Both the position numbers and the translations under genes were made by a program. From Bacteroidota bacterium (lineage in GTDB: Bacteria; Bacteroidota; Bacteroidia; Bacteroidales; GCA-2748055): a stretch of 64,000 nucleotides of DNA. The DNA lies in assembly GCA_024640885.1 (NCBI GenBank), contig JAHEEC010000007.1, forward strand, positions 1-64,000, read 5' to 3'. Under the pieces are notes generated by a model, which saw only the letters and a list, made by a program, of their open reading frames with translations, made no database searches and had not been told where the DNA came from. Below, piece after piece: positions 30,077 through 40,392 of the stretch. How positions within the stretch are numbered: the first letter of the stretch is position 1; every line of letters begins with the position of its first letter.

Positions 30077-31775
30077 CAGTGCTTTTAAGCCTCTCTATTT
30101 TCTCCTCCAGATTATCCTGGTCTCCACCAAGAAGGATTGCCTTTCGGTAATAGGCTTCAGCGACCTTGTAGCTTTCCAGGGCCATCTGAATGTCGCCAGC
30201 GTGTTCATTCACCTCCGGATCATTTTCCCCTCCCTTCTGAAGGGCATCCAGGATATATTGCTCTGCCTCATCAAACTTCTTCAGCTTGAAAAGCACCCAG
30301 GCATAAGTGTCCAGGAAGGTGGCGTTTCCGGGATTGTTGGTAATGGCCCGTTTGCTCCATTCCCTGGCCCTTTCGAGTTTAGCCCCCCTTTCTGCCAGGT
30401 AATAACTGTAATTATTCAATACCGTAAAGTTGTCCGGTTCATCGGCGATCAGCGCCTCAAACAATGAATCCGACCTGGCAAAATCCTCAAGCCTGTAGAA
30501 GGCCTCTGCATACAACATCCTGGCCTGTGATGCGTACTCAATGGCAGAGAATCCCTTAAACGAAATCCCTTTAAAATTCTCAATGAGCAATTCATAATCA
30601 CCTTTGTCGTAATAACCGATTCCCCTGAAAAAACGGATGTCCACACTGTCAGGGTAATACCCGAGGGCCTGTCCCGAGATCAGGATCAATTCTTCATTCA
30701 AAGACGCCGCATTGGCAAGAAGAATGGCCTGCATGTAGATCGGATAGCTTCCCCTGTTGGACTCCAGGTAGGTTTTCAGTTCAAAATAGGCCTCCTTGTA
30801 CCTGCGCACTGCGATATAAAATTCTGTGGCCATCAAGCGGCCATCCGATTCCCCTGGATACACTTCCAAAAAGACCTGCACCAGATTTTCAAGTTCGTCG
30901 GGGTAGTTCTGTAGAAATTTCTCATCTGAAAGGTAGTAGGACATGATGGCCATCTTCCTTTTCAAATCGATCTGGTCGCTCCTGAATGAGCTGGCCAGGT
31001 ACCTGAAACTGCTCCGGTAATCCTCTTTTTTCCGATAGTAATCCGTGAGGTTGGTAAGCGCGAAGATGTTGGTGCTGTCAATCTCCAGAATTTCCAGGTA
31101 ATATTCCGCGGCATCCTCTTCCATTCCGCTTTTCATGCTGAGCTCTGCAGCTGCAATCCTGAACTGGATCGTCTCGGGAAAAAGGTTCATCACCTTCTCA
31201 ATCTCCTGCCTTGCCAGGTCATAATTTTCTTCACTTTCATAGATGGAGGCCTTCAGAAGGGTGATCTTCTCACTGAAACCCCTCTCTTTTTCGATTCCTT
31301 CCAGCAACCTGATCGATTTCCCTACCTTTCCCTGCGCAAAGTAAACCGTGGCCAACTGGTACTCCCACTCCACCTCATCGGGATCACTCTTGTGTTTCTC
31401 CTTCAAAATACCTGCAAGGGTTTCATAATCTTCCACAGCACCAAGGGCATTTGCATAAGCAAGGGTATACCATTGGTTGGCGGGATCAAGTGAGTAAGCT
31501 TTTTCGAGATTTTCCCTTGCCAGGTCCGGCTGTTGGGACATCAGGTAGATGGTCCCCAGTTCATAATACGCCACCGCGCAATCTGGTTTATCGCCGATCA
31601 CAAGCCCGTAAAGTTTCACCGCCTCAGAAAAATTCCCAAGGTTCTTTTGCTTGACCGCTTCGATAAGGGCATACTGATAGTCGTCATTCCCTTCTTTCTC
31701 CTGTCCTGCACAGTGCATGCCGCCCCAGAGCAGCCAACCAATGAACAATATCAGGATCCCTCTTCCTTTTTTCAT
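30066..31775 (-). CDS. Tetratricopeptide repeat protein
   Basis: Multiple TPR units, e.g. 'AVAYYELGTIYLMSQQPDLARENLEKAYSLDPAN'; N-terminal signal. Confidence 0.85.
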   Translation of the reverse strand: MKKGRGILILFIGWLLWGGMHCAGQEKEGNDDYQYALIEAVKQKNLGNFSEAVKLYGLVIGDKPDCAVAYYELGTIYLMSQQPDLARENLEKAYSLDPANQWYTLAYANALGAVEDYETLAGILKEKHKSDPDEVEWEYQLATVYFAQGKVGKSIRLLEGIEKERGFSEKITLLKASIYESEENYDLARQEIEKVMNLFPETIQFRIAAAELSMKSGMEEDAAEYYLEILEIDSTNIFALTNLTDYYRKKEDYRSSFRYLASSFRSDQIDLKRKMAIMSYYLSDEKFLQNYPDELENLVQVFLEVYPGESDGRLMATEFYIAVRRYKEAYFELKTYLESNRGSYPIYMQAILLANAASLNEELILISGQALGYYPDSVDIRFFRGIGYYDKGDYELLIENFKGISFKGFSAIEYASQARMLYAEAFYRLEDFARSDSLFEALIADEPDNFTVLNNYSYYLAERGAKLERAREWSKRAITNNPGNATFLDTYAWVLFKLKKFDEAEQYILDALQKGGENDPEVNEHAGDIQMALESYKVAEAYYRKAILLGGDQDNLEEKIERLKSTGDE

Positions 31776-31813
31776 TCCATCTATTCCTCTTCCAATCATT
31801 ATCCTAACGAAAT

Positions 31814-32248
31814 TTATCCTCTTCCCGTATGTCCGAACCCACCGGCGCCCCTTTCAGAATCTTCCAGTGAATCGACCTGGCTCCAAGAAATCTTTTCCAC
31901 CTTATTGACCACCATCTGGCAAATGCGTTCCCCGTCATTGACCACAAAATCCAGGTCGGAAAGGTTGATCAGGATGATTCCGATCTCCCCCCTGTAGTCG
32001 GCATCAATGGTGCCTGGCGTGTTCACCACAGATATACCCTTTTTAAGGGAGAGTCCGCTTCTGGGCCGGATCTGAGCCTCAAAACCCTCAGGAAGCTCCA
32101 TAAACAATCCGGTGGGAATCAATCTCCGCTCAAGTGGCTTCAATGTAACCGGTGAATCAAGGTTTGCCCTCAGGTCCATCCCAGCCGACAGGGGGGTACT
32201 GTATTCCGGGAGTGGGTGCCTGGAGCGGTTCACAATCTTTACCTCCAT
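31814..32248 (-). CDS. dut: dUTP diphosphatase
   Basis: '[12 protein letters not shown]', '[37 protein letters not shown]', '[11 protein letters not shown]'. Confidence 0.96.
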   Translation of the reverse strand: MEVKIVNRSRHPLPEYSTPLSAGMDLRANLDSPVTLKPLERRLIPTGLFMELPEGFEAQIRPRSGLSLKKGISVVNTPGTIDADYRGEIGIILINLSDLDFVVNDGERICQMVVNKVEKISWSQVDSLEDSERGAGGFGHTGRG

Positions 32249-32252
32249 ATCA

Positions 32253-33725
32253 TTATCCGTATTTATAGCTATTAAAGGTGCTCCTTTCTCTTACGAATAT
32301 CACCACACTGAACAGGAGCATCAGGATCAATCCGGTCATGTCCGAATATTTAAAGAGTTCATGCAAAAATAGTTCATTGGTAAAATATATCACCAATGCA
32401 AAGGCCATATAACCCATAATTCGTCCGGTCCTGTAAGGTACCGGATAATATTTGCGCGACCAAAGATAAGACAGCACCACCATGACACTGTAGCAGAGGA
32501 GGTGGGCCCAGGCCGAAGCCACGTATCCGTACCTGGGGATAAATACCACATTGACCACCACCGTAATCAGGGCCCCAAGGATAACCAGCAGCGCGCCGAT
32601 CATGGTTTTATTGGTCAGTTTATACCAGATGGAAAGGTTGAAGAAGATCCCCATGATCAGGTTGGCCATGAGGATCACCGGTACAATGTGGGCCCCTTCC
32701 CTGAAATCTTTTCCGATGAAAAGGATGAAATAATCCAGGTAGAGATTTACAAGCAGGAAGATGAACAATCCCGCCACCACGAAAAAAGTCATGATATCGG
32801 CATACAACCTCCGTGCGTTCTCTTCTCCCGATTTGGAGAAGAAAAAAGGTTCCGCCGCATATTTAAACATCTGGACAAACAGGGTCATCAGCACCGCCAG
32901 CTTGTAATTGGCCCCGTATATACCCAACAGTTCCATGGGATTCTGATCCGGGGGGATCAGGTGCTTTAGCAGGATCCTGTCCAGCGCCTCGTTCACCGTC
33001 CCTGCCAAACCTGCCACCAGCAATGGATAGGAATATCTGAACAGGATAGCCAGCATCTTTCGGTCGAAGGTTGACCTGAAGGCAGCAAGGATCTCCGTGG
33101 AGAGTAAAATGAGCTTGATCATTGATGCCACCAGGTTAGATATCAATACATAACCCACTCCGATATCGGCCTTATATACCAGCGAAACCAGCGAAGAATC
33201 CAGGTGCCTCGGACAATAGTAGAGAAAGAACAGGTTGAGTGCAATGTTAACCGAAACCTCCACGATGCGGATTACGGCATATTTAACCACCCTGTTGTAC
33301 AACCGGATCCTGGCAAAGGGGATGGCGGTGAATGCATCTAAACCCACGATGATCGCCAGCCACCTGATGTATTCAGGATTGGCCCCATACCCCAGGATCC
33401 CGCTGACTGCCCCTCCCCAAATCCACATGATGACAATGAAAAGGGAAGAGGTGATGAACAGGGAACCAAGTACCGTAGCATACACCTTCTCCTTCTGTTC
33501 GGAGTTGCTGGCATACCTGAAATAACCTGTCTCCATCCCGTAGGTAAGGATCACGATCAGGAATACCACATAAGCATATAGCTCTGTGATCACCCCGTAG
33601 GTGGCTTTCTCGAACACCCGGGTGTAAAATGGGGTAAGCAACAGGTAATTGAGGAGCCTGGGTAAAACTATTCCCAGTCCGTATACCGCAGTCTGCCCGA
33701 AGAGTTGCTTAATGGGATTTTTCAA
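32253..33725 (-). CDS. Lipopolysaccharide biosynthesis / oligosaccharide flippase (MATE/MVF-type)
   Basis: ~12-14 TM segments; '[32 protein letters not shown]'. Confidence 0.85.
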   Translation of the reverse strand: MKNPIKQLFGQTAVYGLGIVLPRLLNYLLLTPFYTRVFEKATYGVITELYAYVVFLIVILTYGMETGYFRYASNSEQKEKVYATVLGSLFITSSLFIVIMWIWGGAVSGILGYGANPEYIRWLAIIVGLDAFTAIPFARIRLYNRVVKYAVIRIVEVSVNIALNLFFLYYCPRHLDSSLVSLVYKADIGVGYVLISNLVASMIKLILLSTEILAAFRSTFDRKMLAILFRYSYPLLVAGLAGTVNEALDRILLKHLIPPDQNPMELLGIYGANYKLAVLMTLFVQMFKYAAEPFFFSKSGEENARRLYADIMTFFVVAGLFIFLLVNLYLDYFILFIGKDFREGAHIVPVILMANLIMGIFFNLSIWYKLTNKTMIGALLVILGALITVVVNVVFIPRYGYVASAWAHLLCYSVMVVLSYLWSRKYYPVPYRTGRIMGYMAFALVIYFTNELFLHELFKYSDMTGLILMLLFSVVIFVRERSTFNSYKYG

Positions 33726-33775
33726 GTGCTGGACAAAATTTTGTAAAAGTACTATTATCTGCCGGATAAGGAAGA

Positions 33776-36070
33776 TTATTCGTCCGTAGATCTCCTGTTG
33801 AAAAGGAGGTACCCGAAACTGAGCTGAAGAACCCAGGGTTTTTCTTCTTCGGTGATGTAACCCACATGCAATGAGATGGGACCTGCCACCGAAACATAGT
33901 TTACGGAAGCATTGAAAATGGTCTTCATCCTGTTGAAGAAGGTTCCCCTGTAAGCCTCATTGAATGCATCACGAAGGATTTCCTGCACCGGGAAGAAGGC
34001 ATAGACCTCGGCCTTCAAATGAATTTGTTTATTGATGGTGTAAAGAGGCATCAGGCCCGCCGCAATGAACTGATGCGCCCGGTATCCCTCCATAAACAGC
34101 CCATTGGTAATGATATTTGGACTAAATACCGGGGCCTCTATTATGGTTGAAAAATAATTGCTCAACAATGGTTTAAAGGTAGCCTTTACTTGAAAGTAAT
34201 AACCCAGGCTAAAGGCGCCCTTTAAAGGCAGGAGGCCCCGATCCTCATAATCAGCCGAGAACCAGACAAAGCGCAATAATTCATTTTCCACATTGCTGGA
34301 GGTGGATCCCGGATGATAGGACTCATTACCGTAACCGATGCGCAATGCCGCTTTCCGGTAACTCCCCTCGGTGGCAAACTGCTTGTTGTTCAGTGTGTTT
34401 TTCTCGGATGCCACGTAGAGTGACATGAGGTCCACTTTAGACAGATCGGAAGTATCACTTGATGAAACATCGCTGGTCATGTAGTAAACCTCCTTGTTCC
34501 TGCCGATCCCCAGCCCACCTTTTACCACCCCATTGATGGAGTAGGGCATGCCCACATCAAACCTGAAGTTGATCTCATCTTCTGTAATATATGACGGTTT
34601 CAGGTCTTCAAAGAAGAAGTTTGTGTTGAAGGTGTTGTAATCAAATCCATTGTAATTGAAACTTCCCTGGAAATAAAGCGGGATCCGGGAGGGATAATCA
34701 AACCGAAGTCCCACATTCACACCGTTGTACAGCCTTCCGAACTGGATACTTCCTTTCAGGTGGCTGCTCACCTCAGAAATAGCCCTGTAACTGAATCCCA
34801 GGTAGGTCTGGGCCAGCCCTGTGGTTGAGAAAAAGAGTCCAAACCGGGCTTCCAGTGGCGCCTGGGGAATAACCCTGAGCCTGAGTATGAAAAGGCTGTC
34901 TGTTCCTCCAAAAACGGCCCGGGGATAGAGGTAAAGGAGGCTTTTGTCATTGGCCAGTTTCAGATACTCTGTTTTCAATTCTTCAATCCCAATGGTCGAA
35001 TCCCTCTTCCTGAGGCTTTTTTCCACGTAGGTCTCCTGTGCCTCATTCAGGCCCTCTATGGAAATTCCCTTAAATACCAATGGCGGCCAGGATTCACGAA
35101 AAGCCTCCCTTCTTATTTCCAGCGCAATAGAATCACCCTCCTGCCTGTGCACCAGGCCCTTAATGCTGTCCATTTTAGACAGGGCCGTGCGGTAGCCCAC
35201 ATCGATAAATTGATCCAGTTTATCAAAGGCAAGCAGAGACTCTTTCTTCAAATCCATGTCCAGCAATATCCCTTCCCTGGGATCGATCCTGTAACTGGAG
35301 TGTTTCATGACGATGTTCTCAATCTGGCCCAGGATATCAAGTTCATCGGGAGGGGAATTGCCTTCTGCAGCCTTGGATCCAATGATCACGTCAGGGTGGA
35401 AACTTTCCTTTACATGATTGATGGGAAAATTGTTATAGATCCCTCCATCATACATGATGTTCCCATCCATCAAAATGGGCCTGAAATAGAGGGGCACCGT
35501 CATGGACGCCCGCACAGCCTGAGCCAGATCACCTTTCCTGAAAACGGTCTCCCTGTTGTTACTGATATCCGCACCGTTGCAAAGGAACGGGACAAAAAGG
35601 TTGTCGAAATCATACCCGGCCGCAGCGCTGGCCCTTGAGAACAGCTCCATGAAAGCAAAATCCATTAAATAATTTGGGATCACGCTCAGGGGAAGCCTCG
35701 TCTTAGGGATGGTGTCCTTGAGGTCCAGCCCCAGGCTCAACAGGTCGGGTCCCGGGAATTCAGCTTTAAAGTAGTATTTGTACTTCTCCTCCAGGTCCCC
35801 GCTCATCCAGTACGTGAACTCCTCAGACTTGATGATTTCGATCATTTCATCTGTGGTCAGGCCCATGGCGTAGAGCCCCCCGATGATCGCACCCATGGAG
35901 GTCCCCCCCACATAATCGATGGGTATATGGTTTTCTTCAAGAGCCCTGATTACCCCGATGTGGGCAAGCCCCTTTGCCCCCCCGCCACTCAGCACCAGTC
36001 CCACAGATTGTCCCTGCAGCAACAACGGAACAAATCCAATCAGCATGAGAATGGAGCACTTTTTAAACAT
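33776..36070 (-). CDS. Patatin-like phospholipase with C-terminal BamA-like barrel
   Basis: 'GLVLSGGGAKGLAHIGVIRALEENHIPIDYVGGTSMGAIIGGLYAMG', 'DGGIYNNFPI'; C-terminal beta-barrel. Confidence 0.92.
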   Translation of the reverse strand: MFKKCSILMLIGFVPLLLQGQSVGLVLSGGGAKGLAHIGVIRALEENHIPIDYVGGTSMGAIIGGLYAMGLTTDEMIEIIKSEEFTYWMSGDLEEKYKYYFKAEFPGPDLLSLGLDLKDTIPKTRLPLSVIPNYLMDFAFMELFSRASAAAGYDFDNLFVPFLCNGADISNNRETVFRKGDLAQAVRASMTVPLYFRPILMDGNIMYDGGIYNNFPINHVKESFHPDVIIGSKAAEGNSPPDELDILGQIENIVMKHSSYRIDPREGILLDMDLKKESLLAFDKLDQFIDVGYRTALSKMDSIKGLVHRQEGDSIALEIRREAFRESWPPLVFKGISIEGLNEAQETYVEKSLRKRDSTIGIEELKTEYLKLANDKSLLYLYPRAVFGGTDSLFILRLRVIPQAPLEARFGLFFSTTGLAQTYLGFSYRAISEVSSHLKGSIQFGRLYNGVNVGLRFDYPSRIPLYFQGSFNYNGFDYNTFNTNFFFEDLKPSYITEDEINFRFDVGMPYSINGVVKGGLGIGRNKEVYYMTSDVSSSDTSDLSKVDLMSLYVASEKNTLNNKQFATEGSYRKAALRIGYGNESYHPGSTSSNVENELLRFVWFSADYEDRGLLPLKGAFSLGYYFQVKATFKPLLSNYFSTIIEAPVFSPNIITNGLFMEGYRAHQFIAAGLMPLYTINKQIHLKAEVYAFFPVQEILRDAFNEAYRGTFFNRMKTIFNASVNYVSVAGPISLHVGYITEEEKPWVLQLSFGYLLFNRRSTDE

Positions 36071-36076
36071 TCATCC

Positions 36077-36084
36077 TATCTTTG
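36077..36084 (+). promoter_or_regulatory. Putative -7 box TATCTTTG for peptidylprolyl isomerase gene
   Basis: TAnnTTTG match 33 nt upstream of ATG 36117. Confidence 0.5.
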
Positions 36085-36116
36085 CGATGCAATTCGTTTT
36101 TAAAATTACATGATTT

Positions 36117-36797
36117 ATGCTGAAGAAGTATCTAATTATCCTGCTGGTTTCCCTTTTTCCCGGCTATTTTTCCTTCTGTGCTCATGCTCAGAACAGGAAT
36201 ACTGAATCCGGGCAACGGATCAAAATTGAAACATCCCTTGGAACCATCGTGATCAAACTTTACAACGAAACACCCTTACACCGCGACAACATGATCAAAC
36301 TGATCGGGGAGGATTTTTACAAGGATCAGCTATTTCACAGGGTGATTAAGAATTTTATGATACAGGGAGGGGATCCCCAATCGGTGGGTGCGGCAAAGGG
36401 AGAGATCCTGGGAAATGGAGGTCCGGACTACACCATCCCGGCCGAATTCAACCCTGCGCTGTACCATAAAAAGGGGGCATTGGCCGCCGCCAGGCAGGGA
36501 GACCAGTTAAATCCGGAAAAAGCCTCATCAGGATCCCAGTTTTATATTGTGCAGGGTCGCACTTTTTCCATCGATGAGCTCAACCAGATGGTACAACGCG
36601 GAATGCCTACTCCCAGCAGTGAAGCCATTGAAATCTATACTACAGTGGGAGGCACCCCTCACCTGGACGGTTCTTATACCGTTTTCGGAGAGGTGTTGGA
36701 AGGGCTTGATGTGTTGGACCGCATTGCTGCCGTGAAAACCGATGGCCATAACCGACCCCTTGAAGATGTGGTATTTTCTATCTCCCTGGTGAAGTAA
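36117..36797 (+). CDS. Cyclophilin-type peptidylprolyl isomerase (exported)
   Basis: Signal peptide; 'LFHRVIKNFMIQGGDPQSVG', 'SGSQFYIVQGRTFS', 'TVFGEVLEGLDVLDRIAAV'. Confidence 0.92.
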   Translation: MLKKYLIILLVSLFPGYFSFCAHAQNRNTESGQRIKIETSLGTIVIKLYNETPLHRDNMIKLIGEDFYKDQLFHRVIKNFMIQGGDPQSVGAAKGEILGNGGPDYTIPAEFNPALYHKKGALAAARQGDQLNPEKASSGSQFYIVQGRTFSIDELNQMVQRGMPTPSSEAIEIYTTVGGTPHLDGSYTVFGEVLEGLDVLDRIAAVKTDGHNRPLEDVVFSISLVK

Positions 36798-36838
36798 CCA
36801 TTGATTTTTTTACCTTTGTAGCTCTAATTCAACTATAT

Positions 36839-37858
36839 ATGCTTCATAAAATAGATGTGATCCTGGAGGAGGCCAGGCAATTCGATGCCCACACAAAGGA
36901 GGAGATCGAACAATTCAGGATCAGGTACCTTGGAAAAAAAGGGTTGCTCGCTGAACTTTTCAGGGATTTTAAAGAGGTTCCGGCAGCGCAGAAAAAGGAG
37001 GTGGGTCATAAGATCAATCTACTGAAGCAATATATCTCCGAAAAGGTGGATTCGTTGATGGCCTCCACCACGGAGGGACCATCCGAAGATTCGGCTCCCG
37101 ATCTTACACTGCCCGGCCCCCCGATGGAGATTGGTTCCAGACATCCCATTTCCATTGTGAGGAACCAGATCATTGAAATTTTTTCAAGGCTGGGTTACTC
37201 CATTTCGGAAGGACCGGAAATAGAGGATGACTGGCATGTTTTTTCGGCCCTCAATTTCCCGCCCGAACACCCGGCACGCGATATGCAGGATACCTTCTTC
37301 GTGGAAAAGGATCCTGATATCATGCTCCGAACCCATACCTCTTCCGTGCAGGTACGCGTCATGGAGAAAGAACAGCCGCCCATCCGTACCATTTCCCCCG
37401 GCAGGGTATTCAGAAATGAAGCCATCTCGGCGAGGGCACACTGTATCTTTCACCAGGTAGAAGGCCTCTACATCGATGAAAATGTATCATTTGCCGATCT
37501 GAAGCAGACGTTGTTATTCTTTGCCAGGGAGATGTTTGGACAGAATGTTGAAATAAGACTAAGGCCCTCATACTTTCCATTTACCGAACCATCTGCTGAA
37601 ATGGATATCAGTTGTCAGATCTGCGGGGGCAAAGGTTGTAATGTGTGTAAGTATACCGGCTGGCTGGAAATACTTGGTTGCGGCATGGTGGACCCCAACG
37701 TCCTTGAGTTCAATCAAATCGATTCTGTGAAATATACAGGATTTGCTTTTGGGATGGGCATTGAAAGGGTGGCCATGCTAAAGTACCAGGTAAGGGACCT
37801 TCGCCTCTATTTTGAGAACGACATCCGTTTCCTCGAACAGTTCAGGGCCGCCTATTAA
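36839..37858 (+). CDS. pheS: Phenylalanine-tRNA ligase subunit alpha
   Basis: 'HPISIVRNQIIEIFSRLGYSISEGPEIEDDWHVFSALNFPPEHPARDMQDTFF', 'FGMGIERVAMLKYQVRDLRLYFENDIRFL'. Confidence 0.97.
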   Translation: MLHKIDVILEEARQFDAHTKEEIEQFRIRYLGKKGLLAELFRDFKEVPAAQKKEVGHKINLLKQYISEKVDSLMASTTEGPSEDSAPDLTLPGPPMEIGSRHPISIVRNQIIEIFSRLGYSISEGPEIEDDWHVFSALNFPPEHPARDMQDTFFVEKDPDIMLRTHTSSVQVRVMEKEQPPIRTISPGRVFRNEAISARAHCIFHQVEGLYIDENVSFADLKQTLLFFAREMFGQNVEIRLRPSYFPFTEPSAEMDISCQICGGKGCNVCKYTGWLEILGCGMVDPNVLEFNQIDSVKYTGFAFGMGIERVAMLKYQVRDLRLYFENDIRFLEQFRAAY

Positions 37859-37900
37859 ATCCCGTTCCTGGCCTGGTCGTCAGCACCTCTTTTTCAGTAG

Positions 37901-38317
37901 CTATTCCTCAAGGATGATCTCGTGGGAGATGGGAAAATCTTTGGAATAGTTTGCGGAAACTCCACAATACTTTGTGGAGGAAAGAGTGACCGCTTTTTCA
38001 ACATTTTTCAGGTTGACCCCTTTCCCTTTAACCCGGTAGATGACTTTCATCCCCATAAATTTCTTGGGGTGCTCCTCGGATACATCTCCTTCAACTTCCA
38101 CCGTCAGCGATTCAACCTCCTCCCTCATCTTCTTCAGGATTGCCGCCACATCCATCCCGGTGCATCCTGCCAGTGCAACCATCATGAGCAATTTAGGCCT
38201 GGGGCCCATGTTCTTGCCCCCATGTTCCACCGCGGTATCCATGTAGATCTTGTGCCCGTCCACATCCGCTTCAAAAGCCAGATCATTCAACCAGAAAGCT
38301 TTAATCGTTTCCTTCAT
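37901..38317 (-). CDS. OsmC family protein
   Basis: 'MGPRPKLLMMVALAGCTGMDVAAILKKMREEV...STKYCGVSANYSK'. Confidence 0.88.
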   Translation of the reverse strand: MKETIKAFWLNDLAFEADVDGHKIYMDTAVEHGGKNMGPRPKLLMMVALAGCTGMDVAAILKKMREEVESLTVEVEGDVSEEHPKKFMGMKVIYRVKGKGVNLKNVEKAVTLSSTKYCGVSANYSKDFPISHEIILEE

Positions 38318-38371
38318 CAGTCTAAGTTTTCAATTTTTATTTGCTTAATTTCGAACATTAATTCAATCTTC

Positions 38372-39073
38372 ATGGTACAGTTTCCAATTCTCCATGACTG
38401 CGACTCCTGCGTCACTAAAAAACATCCCCTGTTCAGGTACCTGACCGCCGAAGAACTGGAAGATGTTTCCCTGAACAGAGAAACTGAAACCTATAAAAGA
38501 GGTTCTATCATCTACCAGGAAGGTCACCGCATGAAAGGATTTTATTGCGTCCAGTCAGGCATTATAAAGATATACAAATCCGGCTTCGATGGAAAGGAAC
38601 AAATCATCCGATTTGCCAAATCCGGTGATATAATCGGTTACCGTTCGGTGGTGAGCAATGAACCTGCCTGTACCACCACCGAAGTGCTGGAGGACTCAAA
38701 GGTGTGTCATATTCCAACACATATCCTGCTTAACCTGGTAAGAAACAATGGTGATTTTGCCGTAGAGCTAATGAAGCTTACGTGCAAGGAGCTGGGCGAG
38801 GCCAATTCCTACCTCACCGATGTCGTTCAGAAAACAGTAAAAGAGCGCCTGGCCGAGATCCTGTTGCATCTGCAGGCCGAATTTGGTGAAGATCCTGACC
38901 GGGTCCTGAAGATCTCCCTGACCCGTGAAGAACTCTCGAATATCGTGGGCACGGCCACCGAATCCATCATCCGGTTTCTGTCGGAATTTAAAAACGAAGG
39001 ATTGATCGAATTAAAGGGGAGAAAAATAAAAATCCTGGACCGGCCAGGATTGAAGCAAATTGCCAATAATTAA
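38372..39073 (+). CDS. Crp/Fnr family transcriptional regulator
   Basis: cNMP-binding-like region plus HTH 'LTREELSNIVGTATESIIRFLSEFKNEGLIELKGRKIKIL'. Start set to ATG 38372, not the ORF-track start. Confidence 0.92.
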   Translation: MVQFPILHDCDSCVTKKHPLFRYLTAEELEDVSLNRETETYKRGSIIYQEGHRMKGFYCVQSGIIKIYKSGFDGKEQIIRFAKSGDIIGYRSVVSNEPACTTTEVLEDSKVCHIPTHILLNLVRNNGDFAVELMKLTCKELGEANSYLTDVVQKTVKERLAEILLHLQAEFGEDPDRVLKISLTREELSNIVGTATESIIRFLSEFKNEGLIELKGRKIKILDRPGLKQIANN

Positions 39074-39079
39074 GGATCA

Positions 39080-39253
39080 TCATTCCACAACCTTCCCGAT
39101 CACAATGTGGGCCAATAGCCCAACCACCACGAGTATGAGGCTGAGGGAAAGATTTGTATTGGTCTGAACCTGGGTAAAGACTGCAACCCCAAGGATGATC
39201 ACTCCTGCCAGAATAACCAGAAGTCCTGCATTTTTCAATAACTCTTTTAACAT
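39080..39253 (-). CDS. 57-aa predicted membrane mini-protein
   Basis: Translates MLKELLKNAGLLVILAGVIILGVAVFTQVQTNTNLSLSLILVVVGLLAHIVIGKVVE*; two hydrophobic segments; below the ORF-track cutoff. Confidence 0.65.
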   Translation of the reverse strand: MLKELLKNAGLLVILAGVIILGVAVFTQVQTNTNLSLSLILVVVGLLAHIVIGKVVE

Positions 39254-39350
39254 ATCTGCGGGTATATATGAAGCTTCTCCCCCCGCAAGGCAGATCGGCT
39301 CCTATCCTTAATTACTTATTTCTATTCTCTTTACAGATTCTATTCCTCAC

Positions 39351-39358
39351 AAATATAT
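39351..39358 (-). promoter_or_regulatory. Putative -7 box TATATTTG for the 57-aa mini-protein
   Basis: CAAATATA on plus strand ~100 nt upstream of the mini-ORF start. Confidence 0.4.
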
Positions 39359-39365
39359 AAAAATA

Positions 39366-40385
39366 TCAGAATAAAAAGTTCTGGCTATCTCTATATTTGC
39401 CAAGGTGTTCATAGGCATTCCTTGTGACCTCCCTTCCCCTCGGGGTACGTTTGATATAACCCTCCTTGATCAGGAAAGGCTCATATACTTCTTCGATGGT
39501 ACCGGCTTCTTCACCAACTGCTGTGGCAATGGTATTGAGTCCCACGGGTCCGCCCTGAAACTTTTCGATGATGGTCAGCAGGATCTTGTTGTCCATTTCA
39601 TCCAATCCCGACTGGTCTATATTCAACGCATCCAGGCCATACCTGGTGATCTTCATATCGATGATCCCATTGCCCTTAACCTGGGCAAAATCTCTGATCC
39701 GCCTCAACAAAGCATTGGCGATACGGGGCGTACCACGGCTCCGCGAGGCAATTTCCATAGCGGCATCCTTTTCGATCTCAACCTTTAGAATCCGGGACGA
39801 GCGGTTAACGATTCCGGTGAGTACCCTTGCGTCATAGTACTCCAGCAATGAATTAATACCAAACCTTGCACGCAGCGGTCCTGTGAGAAGTCCCGACCTG
39901 GTGGTCGCACCGATGAGGGTAAACGGCTGCAGGGTGAGCTGGACAGACCTGGCGGCCGGTCCCTTATCGATCATGATATCGATGCAATAATCCTCCATGG
40001 CCGAATAGAGGTACTCCTCCACCACCGGTGAGAGCCTGTGAATCTCATCGATGAAAAGCACATCGCCCTCTTCAAGCCCGGTAAGCAATCCCGCAAGATC
40101 GCCCGGTTTATCAAGCACCGGACCAGAGGTGATCTTGATCCCCACTTCCATTTCGTTGGCAATGATGTGGGCAAGGGTGGTCTTTCCCAGTCCGGGGGGA
40201 CCATGCAAAAGGACATGGTCAAGGGCTTCGTCCCTCAACCTTGCTGCTTCCACAAACACCTTCAGGTTTTCCACAACTTTTTCCTGTCCGTCAAAATCAG
40301 AAAAGATTCCCGGCCTGAGCCTGGCTTCAATTTCCATATCGGCTTCAGATAATTGCTTATCCCTGAATTCGAATTCTTCTGTCAT
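39366..40385 (-). CDS. ruvB: Holliday junction branch migration helicase RuvB
   Basis: '[26 protein letters not shown]', '[23 protein letters not shown]', '[23 protein letters not shown]'. Confidence 0.97.
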   Translation of the reverse strand: MTEEFEFRDKQLSEADMEIEARLRPGIFSDFDGQEKVVENLKVFVEAARLRDEALDHVLLHGPPGLGKTTLAHIIANEMEVGIKITSGPVLDKPGDLAGLLTGLEEGDVLFIDEIHRLSPVVEEYLYSAMEDYCIDIMIDKGPAARSVQLTLQPFTLIGATTRSGLLTGPLRARFGINSLLEYYDARVLTGIVNRSSRILKVEIEKDAAMEIASRSRGTPRIANALLRRIRDFAQVKGNGIIDMKITRYGLDALNIDQSGLDEMDNKILLTIIEKFQGGPVGLNTIATAVGEEAGTIEEVYEPFLIKEGYIKRTPRGREVTRNAYEHLGKYRDSQNFLF

Positions 40386-40392
40386 TGCAAAA

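Noticed and set aside
37922-38371. N-terminal 150 codons of the 383-aa ORF 37922-39073
   Set aside because: This part is antisense to the OsmC gene; the Crp/Fnr protein starts naturally at ATG 38372.
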